Assembly (NCBI RefSeq): GCF_002287075.1
Contig: NZ_NSKE01000003.1
Location: 1-64,000, forward strand
Source of the DNA: Fodinibius salipaludis
GTDB lineage: Bacteria; Bacteroidota; Rhodothermia; Balneolales; Balneolaceae
Length of the DNA stretch: 64,000 bases
Direction of reading: 5' to 3'
Below, piece by piece: positions 56,632 through 64,000 of the stretch. Every line of letters begins with the position of its first letter. Position 1 is the stretch's first letter. A model generated the notes under the pieces. The model ran no database searches and was not told the DNA's origin. It saw only the letters and a program-made list of their open reading frames with translations. The position numbers were made by a program, and so were the translations under genes.

Positions 56632-57459
56632 TTATGATTCATTATCCGTGTCATTTGAATCATCACTAATTTGCGGAGGCACATCAACACCCGACATATT
56701 TTTAAATACCTCGAGCATCTCCATGGGCAGAGGCATGAATGCAAATGTGGCATTTTCTTCGCTGATGTCGCTCATGGTTTGCAGAAAACGCAGCTGAAGT
56801 GCCATGGGCGCTTCTCTCATCATGGTCGCTGCTTCAACTAATCGTTCGGCAGCCTGGAATTCACCTTCGGCATTAATCACTTTAGCTCGACGGTCACGTT
56901 CGGTTTCTGCCTGACGGGCCATTGCTCGTTTCATGTTTTCGGGCAGTACTACGTCGCGAACTTCTACAGAAACAACCTTAATTCCCCACGGGTCGGTCTG
57001 TCGGTCAATAATTTCCTGGATGTTTTTATTTACTTTGTCCCGCTCGGCCAGCAGCTCATCGAGCTCCACCTGTCCAACAATACTGCGTAAGGTTGTTTGC
57101 GCCAGCATGGATGTAGCGTGGATATATTTCTCTACCTGAATGGTTGCCGCTTCGGCGTCGATAACGCGGAAAAAGGTAATGGCATCAACGTGTACCGTAA
57201 CGTTGTCTTTGGTGATAACCTCTTGTCGGTCTACGTTGATCGTTAACACGCGGAGGTCAACTCGCTCAATTTTATCGATAAAGGGAATGAGCATGATAAG
57301 GCCGGGTCCCTTGGTCTTATGAAATTTTCCGAGCCGGAACACAACGGCCCGTTCATATTCCCGAAGGATTTTAAAAATCTGGGGCAACAGTATTGCTGCT
57401 AAAACAGCAATCGTGATAACCCACGTTATGATGTCAAAAAATTGATTCGAACTTTCCAT
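56632..57459 (-). CDS. Slipin (SPFH/stomatin family) protein
   Basis: A 275-residue membrane-anchored SPFH protein: one N-terminal hydrophobic segment (WVITIAVLAAILLPQIF), then the band-7 domain starting REYERAVVFRLGKFH, with SVEVRDVVLPENMKRAMARQAETER in the coiled-coil. Slipins scaffold membrane microdomains. It follows the NfeD gene by 49 bp; this order is the classic slipin/NfeD pairing. The C-terminus is acidic. Confidence 0.92.
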   Translation of the reverse strand: MESSNQFFDIITWVITIAVLAAILLPQIFKILREYERAVVFRLGKFHKTKGPGLIMLIPFIDKIERVDLRVLTINVDRQEVITKDNVTVHVDAITFFRVIDAEAATIQVEKYIHATSMLAQTTLRSIVGQVELDELLAERDKVNKNIQEIIDRQTDPWGIKVVSVEVRDVVLPENMKRAMARQAETERDRRAKVINAEGEFQAAERLVEAATMMREAPMALQLRFLQTMSDISEENATFAFMPLPMEMLEVFKNMSGVDVPPQISDDSNDTDNES

Positions 57460-57508
57460 AAGCTTCTTTTTTAGGGATTAAATTAATAATAGCTGTTAAA
57501 ATAATTTA

Positions 57509-58849
57509 CTATCCGTTATTTGTATTTGATGACTTTGTCAGTGGTTTTACTTTCATTTTAAGGCCTTGGATCTCGGTGATTTTACATAATTCTCCTTCCT
57601 GAATGGTATGTTCTTCACTAATTGCATCCCAGTATTCACCGTTCACAAAAACCTTTCCTTGATTGTTGTCAATCTTGTCGACGACCTCGGCCTGCTTACC
57701 AATCATAGAGTTTTTTCCCGTTTTACTATCCGTGAATTGCGCTCGAATTCCCTCCGTCACAATCCAAACAAAAAAGAGAGTCGTTAATATTGTGGCAGGG
57801 ACAAGCCAAGCCCATGAAAGCTCCATAGATTCGGGTAAATCCTGGAAAAGCATGAGGGCGCCTAAAAAGAAAGATACGGATCCCCCCGCAATGAGTAGTC
57901 CAAAAGTGGGAGTAAAAGCTTCAGCGACAAATAAAATGATAGCCAGGCCAATGAGGGCAAATCCGGCAATATTGATGGGCATTGCTGCCGAGGCGTAGAG
58001 TACCAGTACCAGCGCAATGACACCGGCAACACCGGGCACAATAGCACCAGGATTGGTTACCTCACCAATGATACCGTAAATGGCAATCATCGTAAGAATG
58101 AGCATTACTTCGGGACGCATGATAAAACCGAGGAATTGTTCGGCGAAATTTGTGGGCACCTCTTTGATGGTAGCATTGTTAGTAGCCAGGGTATCACCAT
58201 TAACCGTGCGGCCATCAATATTTTTCAGGAGCTCGTCGGTATTGGAGGCAATTAGATCAATCACATTTAATTCGAGTGCTTCCTCGGCTGTAATCGATTC
58301 TCCATCTCGAACTGCAGACCGGGCCCATTCGGCATTACGGTCGCGCCTGTTGGCAATACTTTCGATGAAGCTCTCGGAGTAATTAAAAATCTTTTTCTGC
58401 ATGACGGTATCAGACTGTCCGCCTCCCATCTGAACCGGTGATGCAGCTCCTATCGTAGTTGTGGGAGCCATCGCCGCTACATGGGCCGCCATCGTGATAA
58501 ATGTTCCGGCACTGGCGGCACGCGCACCCTCGGGAGCTACATAAACGATAATGGGTAGATCATCGGATTCAAGAAAAGACTGAACAATATTTTTGGTGGA
58601 TTCCAACAGGCCGCCGGGAGTATCCATCTGTATAATTAACGCTTCGGCGCCCTGTTCGGTGGCTGTTTTTATTCCCCGGTTGATGTAGTTGGTAGTGGTA
58701 GGAGAAATAGAGCCCTCTACAGATATCATGGTTACAACCGGTTGTTGGATTTCCGATTGCTGTACAGAATCAACAACAGTTGTATCGGGTTGAATTGAAG
58801 CGTTACCCGAAAAGAAAGCAAGGAATGTGAAAATGATTAGTTGTTTCAT
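57509..58849 (-). CDS. NfeD-type membrane-bound serine protease (ClpP-class)
   Basis: A 446-residue protein: signal sequence, ClpP-like domain (~35-225: ALIIQMDTPGGLLESTKN; nucleophilic Ser expected in ARAASAGTFI, and a Lys in MQKKIFN), four to five membrane segments (~245-370), and a C-terminal NfeD OB-fold (GKQAEVVDKI, GEYWDAIS). Known full-length members cleave stomatin-type partners near their C-terminus. The downstream slipin gene is the likely partner. Confidence 0.92.
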   Translation of the reverse strand: MKQLIIFTFLAFFSGNASIQPDTTVVDSVQQSEIQQPVVTMISVEGSISPTTTNYINRGIKTATEQGAEALIIQMDTPGGLLESTKNIVQSFLESDDLPIIVYVAPEGARAASAGTFITMAAHVAAMAPTTTIGAASPVQMGGGQSDTVMQKKIFNYSESFIESIANRRDRNAEWARSAVRDGESITAEEALELNVIDLIASNTDELLKNIDGRTVNGDTLATNNATIKEVPTNFAEQFLGFIMRPEVMLILTMIAIYGIIGEVTNPGAIVPGVAGVIALVLVLYASAAMPINIAGFALIGLAIILFVAEAFTPTFGLLIAGGSVSFFLGALMLFQDLPESMELSWAWLVPATILTTLFFVWIVTEGIRAQFTDSKTGKNSMIGKQAEVVDKIDNNQGKVFVNGEYWDAISEEHTIQEGELCKITEIQGLKMKVKPLTKSSNTNNG

Positions 58850-59088
58850 ACTGTAAAGTTATCAAAAAGGATATTGGAAACAATATCTGAACAGAATTTA
58901 TAACTATGTTGAAAAATAAGTAAGCAAGATTCAACCGAATTTATGTACCAATTTAAAGATCGCTATTCTGATAGGGGTTTGTTGAACATCTCGGGGTCAG
59001 AGGGATTAACTATTCAATTAATACGCTTGCTCTTCCCCAAAGTAACAGTTAGGTTCAAAGAAATAATCCTAACTAACTATTTAGTTCT

Positions 59089-59700
59089 ATGAGTGGGAAG
59101 GGAAAAGATACCCGGCAGGAGATTATAGAAGCAGCCAGGAATGAGTTTTTGACACACGGATTTGAAGGAACCCGCCTCCACAATATTGCCGATCATATTG
59201 GAGTAACCAAGGCGATGATACACTATTATTTTAATACTAAAAAAGAACTTTTCGAGCACGTATATAAACAATCGGTAGAGGTTATTTTTGATGATCTGAA
59301 TGAAGTTCTTTCGAAAGACGTGCCGCTGTTTAAAAAAATAGAGTTACTGATCGAAAACAGTTTACAAAAAGCAGATCAGAGTCCCAGAGTGTTGGCATTT
59401 GTGATTACGGAAATCAGCAGAAAACCGGACTGGCTGCAGCCTATTTTTGAGGAGCAGGTGGTGCTACAGGTTGGGGCTTTTGAGGACGAGATTAACGGTG
59501 CTGCGGCTAATTATGAAATAGCATCCGTTAGTGTTCAAGATTTGCTCCTGAATATCTTTTCGCTTTGTTACTATCCTGTTGTTGCGGGTCCGATACATCA
59601 ATCGTTGTTTAGCATAGATGATTCTTCATCAGAGAAAGGGTTTTCGGAGAAAAGGAAAGGGGTAGTTTTAGATACAATTTTAAATTGGCTGACTGCTTAA
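59089..59700 (+). CDS. TetR/AcrR family transcriptional regulator
   Basis: A 203-residue repressor. The N-terminal HTH reads TRQEIIEAARNEFLTHGFEG, then IADHIGVTKAMIHYYFNTKKELF. The C-terminal ligand domain is the usual all-helical type. The ligand and target are unknown. The nearest efflux genes are 4.4 kb away, so a link to the RND pump is not supported by proximity. Confidence 0.92.
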   Translation: MSGKGKDTRQEIIEAARNEFLTHGFEGTRLHNIADHIGVTKAMIHYYFNTKKELFEHVYKQSVEVIFDDLNEVLSKDVPLFKKIELLIENSLQKADQSPRVLAFVITEISRKPDWLQPIFEEQVVLQVGAFEDEINGAAANYEIASVSVQDLLLNIFSLCYYPVVAGPIHQSLFSIDDSSSEKGFSEKRKGVVLDTILNWLTA

Positions 59701-59857
59701 TCCATTTTATTCAGTGGAAAAATGGATATTCTCAAACCAATATTTAAATTGATGAGTTTCTTTATTTCCTTGGCAATATTGGCACAGCTGGTTTCATTAA
59801 TCACTTTTATATAGCCTGTAATCGGGTTTGAAGCAATATTGTTAGTTGGGAAGTGCG

Positions 59858-60292
59858 TTATTCATCGAGTTGGTTTAAAAATTTCATTGGAGAGAGTATT
59901 GTGATTTCAGACTGATCAAAATCTTTCTGATTTCTGGTTACAATGGCTTTGCAGGCTTCAGATTTTGCAGCGAAATAGTGAATGGCGTCTTCAAAATCAT
60001 TCCATTGGGAATCAAGCGCGCTATCGATAACCGAAGATGTAACAGGGGCAACATCGAAAGCCCTGCGAATTTCTTTTAGTCCCTTATAGGCTTTTGTTCT
60101 GTTCATTTTTTTGTTGAGGATATAAAACAAGGTATCAAAGCTGTGGGCTGATATTATTCCCCTGAAATCTTTTGATTCTGATCGTTCTATGAGTTCAAGC
60201 GCTTGAGCTGCATAAGGTCTTCGGTAGATAATGGCATCCAAACAAATGTTGGTATCAATCAGTACTTTCGTCAACGTCATAGTGCTCTTCAA
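59858..60292 (-). CDS. PIN domain toxin (VapC-like)
   Basis: A 144-residue PIN-domain RNase. Acidic residues: VLIDTNICLDAI (first Asp), an Asp in the VIDSALDSQWNDFEDAI region, and a late Asp. It overlaps the upstream antitoxin frame; an internal ATG at 60280 (MTLTKVLIDTN) is an alternative start. The pair is a type II toxin-antitoxin module. The target RNA is unknown. Confidence 0.85.
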   Translation of the reverse strand: MKSTMTLTKVLIDTNICLDAIIYRRPYAAQALELIERSESKDFRGIISAHSFDTLFYILNKKMNRTKAYKGLKEIRRAFDVAPVTSSVIDSALDSQWNDFEDAIHYFAAKSEACKAIVTRNQKDFDQSEITILSPMKFLNQLDE

Positions 60293-60542
60293 TTACTTCC
60301 CTTTTTATTTTATTGTAGTCATAGTCACTTACTTTCTCTGATTCTGGGATAAGATTCATCAGCTCATAAGCAGCACTGCCGGGAGTTGGGGTAAAGCTAT
60401 CAGGATCATCTTCTTGAGCTATTAGTTCCTCAAAAAATTGTGAAACGCTGATTCCCTTCTTCTCGGCAATTTTCTTTGCTCGTTCTTTTATTTCTTCCTC
60501 TATGGAAAGATTCAAGGTGCGTTTGCTCATAATATTGCCCAT
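60255..60542 (-). CDS. Ribbon-helix-helix antitoxin of the PIN toxin
   Basis: A 95-residue protein with an N-terminal RHH-type segment (RTLNLSIEEEIKERAKKIAEK, then GISVSQFFEELI), like DUF6364-type antitoxins. The acidic C-terminus (EEHYDVDEST) would contact the toxin. It precedes and overlaps the PIN gene. The start ATG at 60542 is close to the predicted promoter; 60530 is also possible. Confidence 0.82.
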   Translation of the reverse strand: MGNIMSKRTLNLSIEEEIKERAKKIAEKKGISVSQFFEELIAQEDDPDSFTPTPGSAAYELMNLIPESEKVSDYDYNKIKREVIEEHYDVDESTD

Positions 60543-60554
60543 TTATATAATAGT

Positions 60555-60582
60555 TGCGTATGAGTATTATACATTATGCGCA
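60555..60582 (-). promoter_or_regulatory. Promoter/operator of the toxin-antitoxin operon
   Basis: TGCGTAT (60555-60561) and ATGCGCA (60576-60582) are inverted with one mismatch, and between them the minus strand reads TATAAT (60571-60566), a consensus -10. An operator lying over the -10 box fits antitoxin autoregulation. Confidence 0.5.
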
Positions 60583-60628
60583 TAAAAAAACGAAATTAAT
60601 GTCATAGTATTTTGCTGACAGGAGGTTA

Positions 60629-60718
60629 ATGGGTAAAAATTCTAACAGAATGTACTTACGAAAAGATTTTCTTTCGAGTTTGTGGATAGACTTTTGTGCG
60701 TTTCTGTTAGTAATTTAG
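60629..60718 (+). CDS. Possible 29-residue hydrophobic peptide
   Basis: A GGAGG at 60621-60625 precedes the ATG by only three bases. The frame reads MGKNSNRMYLRKDFLSS and continues to a hydrophobic C-terminus (LWIDFCAFLLVI). It lies in the gap between the antitoxin and the decarboxylase. No family is known, and this could be chance. Confidence 0.2.
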   Translation: MGKNSNRMYLRKDFLSSLWIDFCAFLLVI

Positions 60719-60817
60719 TTATAATGCCAGATTTGTCTTACCGGAAACAACAGAAAGTAATGGTTTTATTTGACTGTGAACCTGATGAATCCCAAAGGGG
60801 TTATATTCGAAAAATAG

Positions 60818-62260
60818 TTATAGTGCTCCCAGTTCCTGTATTTTCTTTTTTAACACCGATAAAATAAGATCAACATCTTCCAGGTGTGTACGAAAATTGA
60901 GAACCGCCAGCCGTAGGTACACCATTCCATTAAGATGGGTTGAGGATAAGAAAACCCGTCCATCACTGTGTATCTCATCGACCAGCTTTTTATTGAAAGC
61001 GTTGGCATCACCGGTTTCGGGAACGTATCGGAAGAATGCGATTGATAGTTCGGGCTCCGGCCCCACTTCAATACCTTCGATTTGTTGAATTTCATCATAG
61101 AAATAGCGCGTCAGCAACAGTTTTTCATCCAAGGCGGCGCGAAATGGCTGTACGCCGAAAAGTTGAAGTGGCAACCACATCCGTAAACCGCGAAAATGTT
61201 TGGAGAGTTCGGGCGAAAGATCAGCGGGAGATGCTTCTTCAGTAGCTTTATAGGTATCTTGCAGGTAATTCGCGCTCATGTGCTGCGAGTCGTATAGCTT
61301 TTCTCCATCTTTGACAAGCAGCGCCCCCGAGCCGTAGGGTAAAAACAAACCTTTATGGGGATCGATGGTAGCGGAATCAGATTTTTCAATGCCTTTCATC
61401 ACTTTTTTACCGTGATCAGTAAGAAGAAAAAAGCCGCCGTAAGCCGCATCCACATGAAACCAGAGGTTATGTCGGTCAGCGATATCACCGATTTTGTCAA
61501 GGGGATCAACGGCTCCGAGATCAGTAGTACCGGCAGAGGCAAAAATCGTCAGTGGAATTAGCCCCTCGTCTTTGTCTGATTTAATTTGTTCTTCTAAAGC
61601 ATCTGTCTTCATACGGTAATGGTCGTCCATAGGAATCGTACGAAGTGTGGCTTCACGCAGTCCGGCAAACTTGACGGCTTTGACCACACAGTGGTGGACC
61701 TGCCGGGTAGTGTAAATTACAGCACGATTAAAATCTTCAGCTTTTATGCCAGAATCGTCACGGGCTACAACCAACCCGATTAGATTCGCGATTGAACCTC
61801 CCGAGGTCAGGTTGCCGGAAGCCCCGTCGGGATAGCCGATGAGATCATTCATCCAGCGGATACACATGTTTTCGATGCGTACGGCCCCTGGAGAAGAGAA
61901 GAAGACACCGGTGTAACGATTGGTCACGGCCGCCAAGTAGTCAGCAATAGCTGAGGGATAGAGTCCGCCGCCGGGAATATAGCCGGTATGCTTGCCCGAA
62001 GCGGGATTGAGACCGGGCTTATCCACTTCGGATTTTAAAACATTTAAGAGTTGATCAAAGTCTGTGGGTTTTTCGTCAAAGGGCAGTTCGTATACACCCT
62101 TTCCCATAGATTCGGAATCCACATAAGCAGGCTGCTCGGAGAGTGATGACAAAAAGTTTTCACCATAATCAGCAGCTTGGTTGATTAATGATTTTCGATC
62201 CTGAGCAGTAGTTTCAAGTTTTTGAGCTTGCCGTTCGAGCTCTTTGATTTGTTGTTCCAT
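60818..62260 (-). CDS. Pyridoxal-phosphate-dependent decarboxylase (group II)
   Basis: A 480-residue PLP enzyme of the aromatic-L-amino-acid/glutamate decarboxylase type. The PLP Lys is in TIDPHKGLFLPYGSGALL; NLTSGGSIANLIGLVVARD and FHVDAAYGGFF are the other family motifs. The N-terminus starts with a coiled-coil (MEQQIKELERQAQKLE). It removes carboxyl groups from amino acids; the substrate cannot be chosen from sequence. Confidence 0.9.
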   Translation of the reverse strand: MEQQIKELERQAQKLETTAQDRKSLINQAADYGENFLSSLSEQPAYVDSESMGKGVYELPFDEKPTDFDQLLNVLKSEVDKPGLNPASGKHTGYIPGGGLYPSAIADYLAAVTNRYTGVFFSSPGAVRIENMCIRWMNDLIGYPDGASGNLTSGGSIANLIGLVVARDDSGIKAEDFNRAVIYTTRQVHHCVVKAVKFAGLREATLRTIPMDDHYRMKTDALEEQIKSDKDEGLIPLTIFASAGTTDLGAVDPLDKIGDIADRHNLWFHVDAAYGGFFLLTDHGKKVMKGIEKSDSATIDPHKGLFLPYGSGALLVKDGEKLYDSQHMSANYLQDTYKATEEASPADLSPELSKHFRGLRMWLPLQLFGVQPFRAALDEKLLLTRYFYDEIQQIEGIEVGPEPELSIAFFRYVPETGDANAFNKKLVDEIHSDGRVFLSSTHLNGMVYLRLAVLNFRTHLEDVDLILSVLKKKIQELGAL

Positions 62261-62302
62261 GTATGGGATGGAAGTTCACGAAATTTCAATTAGCAAGTAG
62301 GT

Positions 62303-62344
62303 CATAAAATAATAAAAGCCGCGGCCAACTGAATGACCGCGGCT
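62303..62344 (-). terminator. Rho-independent terminator after the rhodanese gene
   Basis: On the minus strand AGCCGCGG pairs with CCGCGGCT and is followed by TTTTATTATTTTAT. Confidence 0.85.
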
Positions 62345-62368
62345 CCCAAAATCAAAAAGTGATATTTA

Positions 62369-62713
62369 TTAGCTTACGTCGGTGCCTGTCAGGCGATAGC
62401 CTTCGCTGCGCCATCCGGCCAAGCCTTCTTCAAAGTCCCAAACATTATTATAGCCCATCTCAGTGAGCTTTTCAGCAAGCTTGGGAGAGGCATCGCAATC
62501 TGCATTGGCGCAGTAGACTACGATATCCTGATCTTTGTCAGGAATTACATTCGTTGCGCATTCGAGATTATGCTCTGTAATATTGATGGAACCCGGAATG
62601 CGCTTGGCCTCAAAGGCTTCTTCCGACAACGCATTGATCAAAACAGGACGATTTTCGCTCGTCATGCGATCGTGAAGATGGGTTGCAGATATACGTTGCA
62701 TCGTAAGTGGCAT
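62369..62713 (-). CDS. Rhodanese-like domain protein
   Basis: I start at the ATG at 62713 because GAGGTG lies six bases upstream of it (forward 62720-62725). The longer ATG at 62794 has no such signal. The ~114-residue single domain starts MPLTMQRISATHLHDRM and has the rhodanese active-site loop VVYCANADCDAS (Cys in YCAN). The substrate (sulfur transfer or a regulatory role) is not clear. Confidence 0.85.
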   Translation of the reverse strand: MPLTMQRISATHLHDRMTSENRPVLINALSEEAFEAKRIPGSINITEHNLECATNVIPDKDQDIVVYCANADCDASPKLAEKLTEMGYNNVWDFEEGLAGWRSEGYRLTGTDVS

Positions 62714-62987
62714 AGTGGTCACCTCTGTTGATTTGGTTCCATATTTGTTCGCACAAATACAGCATTTTATAACAAGCTGAGCGATGGTTTCCATTCCATT
62801 GAGGAACGTCTATAAAAGATCTAAAATGTCGAAGATGGAATTTTTTGATACATGTCGGGATATCATCCCGATCTACATTTAGCGAACATTTTCAAGGATC
62901 AAATTTGTTAGGTGAAACTAAAACAAAGCGGTAATTTTTACGTTTAACAGGTAGAAAAAAAATAACTCCAAATTTTTAACGATTGCT

Positions 62988-63854
62988 ATGAATAGAAATA
63001 GTTTACGAACAGTTTTTCTGATGACTCTGGCTGCAGTGCTATTTATGCTGGTGGGACAAATTCTCGGTGGTTCTACCGGACTGGTAATCGCTTTTATATT
63101 TGCTATGGGAATGAACTTTTTCAGCTATTGGAAATCTGACAAAATGGTGCTGCGAATGTATAATGCGGAGCCGGTAGATCAGAGATCGCATCCTGCGTTG
63201 TATAATATGATTGAAGAACTTGCTCGCAAGGCCGACCTCCCGATGCCTGCGGTGTATATCATTCCGCAGAATCAGCCCAATGCCTTTGCAACAGGACGAA
63301 ATCCTAAAAATGCAGCGGTGGCAGTAACGGAAGGTATTATGCAGGCACTAAATGAGGATGAACTACGAGCAGTGATAGCCCATGAGCTGGCCCACATACA
63401 AAATAGGGATATTCTAACGCAGACGATTGTCACGACGGTCGTAAGTGCACTCACCATGTTGGCACAGTTTGCATATTTTATCCCGATAGGCGGAAGTGAC
63501 CGCGGATCAAATCCGTTGGTGGCGCTTATTGTGTTGATTACAGCCCCTATTGCAGCGAGCATGCTTCAGGCAGCCATTAGCAGAACGCGTGAGTATGAAG
63601 CTGATCGGGTTGGGGCTGAAATATGTGGTCAACCGAATCAACTTGCCTCAGCATTACAGCGTATCGAAAAAGCAGCTCAGCAAATTCCAATGAATGTATC
63701 GGATACAGCCATGCGATCAACATCGCATATGTTTCCGGTGAATCCGTTTAGCGGGGGAAGTTTTATGAGCTTGTTTTCAACGCATCCCGAAACCGAAGAT
63801 CGCGTAGAGCGGCTGATGCACATGCAGCGAACTGGTGAATATTTGTTTGAATGA
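62988..63854 (+). CDS. htpX: Zinc metalloprotease HtpX
   Basis: A 288-residue M48 membrane protease that degrades misfolded inner-membrane proteins. Two N-terminal membrane segments, the zinc motif HELAHIQNRD, two more segments, and the third-ligand region SRTREYEADRVGAE. The C-terminal TRSTSHMFPVNPF-type tail (MRSTSHMFPVNPF) is typical. It is convergent with the gene at the right edge. Confidence 0.95.
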   Translation: MNRNSLRTVFLMTLAAVLFMLVGQILGGSTGLVIAFIFAMGMNFFSYWKSDKMVLRMYNAEPVDQRSHPALYNMIEELARKADLPMPAVYIIPQNQPNAFATGRNPKNAAVAVTEGIMQALNEDELRAVIAHELAHIQNRDILTQTIVTTVVSALTMLAQFAYFIPIGGSDRGSNPLVALIVLITAPIAASMLQAAISRTREYEADRVGAEICGQPNQLASALQRIEKAAQQIPMNVSDTAMRSTSHMFPVNPFSGGSFMSLFSTHPETEDRVERLMHMQRTGEYLFE

Positions 63855-63887
63855 TTTCTTGGGGTACAAAAAGCGAAGATTAAATAA

Positions 63888-63920
63888 AAATGCCCGGCAC
63901 TTCAGAAGTGCCGGGCATTT
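63888..63920. terminator. Bidirectional terminator between htpX and the last gene
   Basis: AAATGCCCGGCACTT pairs perfectly with AAGTGCCGGGCATTT around CAG; A/T runs flank both ends, serving both convergent genes. Confidence 0.9.
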
Positions 63921-63944
63921 ACAAGTAGCTAATTATATTTCTTT

Positions 63945-64000
63945 CTATTCTTCTTCCTTGTACTGCTGATCATAAGCATTTTTGATGCGCTGATTCATGT
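63945..64000 (-). CDS. Partial gene: C-terminal end of an unidentified protein
   Basis: The minus strand ends with MNQRIKNAYDQQYKEEE before a TAG; the gene enters from the right edge. Only 18 codons are visible, so no family can be named. It lies just after the shared terminator. Confidence 0.55.
   Translation of the reverse strand, partial: MNQRIKNAYDQQYKEEE

Noticed and set aside
59089-59700. TetR gene as regulator of the RND pump
   Set aside because: It is 4.4 kb away with several unrelated operons between; proximity is not enough.
60682-60867. 61-codon plus-strand frame overlapping the decarboxylase end
   Set aside because: No ribosome binding site, overlaps the real gene and has no family.

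Overview
The window looks like a chromosomal segment of a Gram-negative, Bacteroidota-like heterotroph. I lean towards Balneolota (Balneolales: Fodinibius, Balneola, Gracilimonas and relatives). This is inferred from gene content and moderate-to-low GC, not from any rRNA or database search. There is no rRNA, tRNA or CRISPR array. Most of the window is ordinary core and envelope gene content: fabF, metK, ruvB, scpA, ftsY, msrB, htpX, rtcB, a CDP-alcohol phosphatidyltransferase, a NUDIX hydrolase and many lipoproteins and secreted peptidases.

Layout. 0-4.6 kb: tail of an IS256-type transposase, a multi-PAS histidine kinase, fabF and an NTF2-like protein. 4.7-13.3 kb: AtuA-like protein, MarC, a DUF2911 lipoprotein, a large HExxH/beta-propeller/beta-barrel protein, hemolysin III-type protein, S41 peptidase and a helix-hairpin-helix lipoprotein. 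13.5-24.5 kb: DUF72, an exported-type Gfo/Idh/MocA oxidoreductase, a TonB remnant, an atypical Nramp protein, RtcB, a baeRF3-type protein, an M14 peptidase and metK. 24.6-31.7 kb: four-FAS1 lipoprotein, ruvB, an ECF sigma factor with a TPR/anti-sigma-like partner, scpA and an M28 peptidase. 31.8-38.8 kb: a GxxExxY protein and two large secreted TPR-CHAT proteins that flank a tiny acidic-peptide gene on the opposite strand. 38.8-45.5 kb: ftsY, lipid synthase, NUDIX, an excisionase-like HTH protein with palindromes upstream, DinB, and an NtrB/NtrC-like two-component pair. 45.5-50.2 kb: two YceI genes, a receiver-only response regulator, a 0.9-kb gene-free stretch and a porin. 50.2-54.7 kb: an RND efflux pump with its adaptor. 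54.9-64 kb: DUF457 hydrolase, msrB, slipin/NfeD pair, TetR, a PIN/RHH toxin-antitoxin pair, a PLP decarboxylase, rhodanese and htpX.

Two places deserve attention. First, the gaps at 46.8-47.17 kb and 49.75-50.2 kb each hold two copies of TTGCA-N4-TGCAW, 32-33 bp apart. They lie 125-195 bp upstream of predicted starts of sequences resembling sigma-54 (-24/-12) promoters. These promoters would serve the YceI operon, the orphan receiver gene and the porin. The sigma-54 activator encoded at 44.1-45.5 kb is the obvious candidate to bind these sites, which would make 42.8-50.0 kb one local envelope-related regulon.

Second, the 32-residue acidic peptide gene at 35461-35559 has a strong ribosome binding site and its own terminator. 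It sits between two TPR-CHAT proteins with intact His/Cys dyads. An ECF sigma factor and a TPR-bearing partner lie a few kilobases away. A peptide-plus-CHAT-protease system is a hypothesis, not a demonstrated function.
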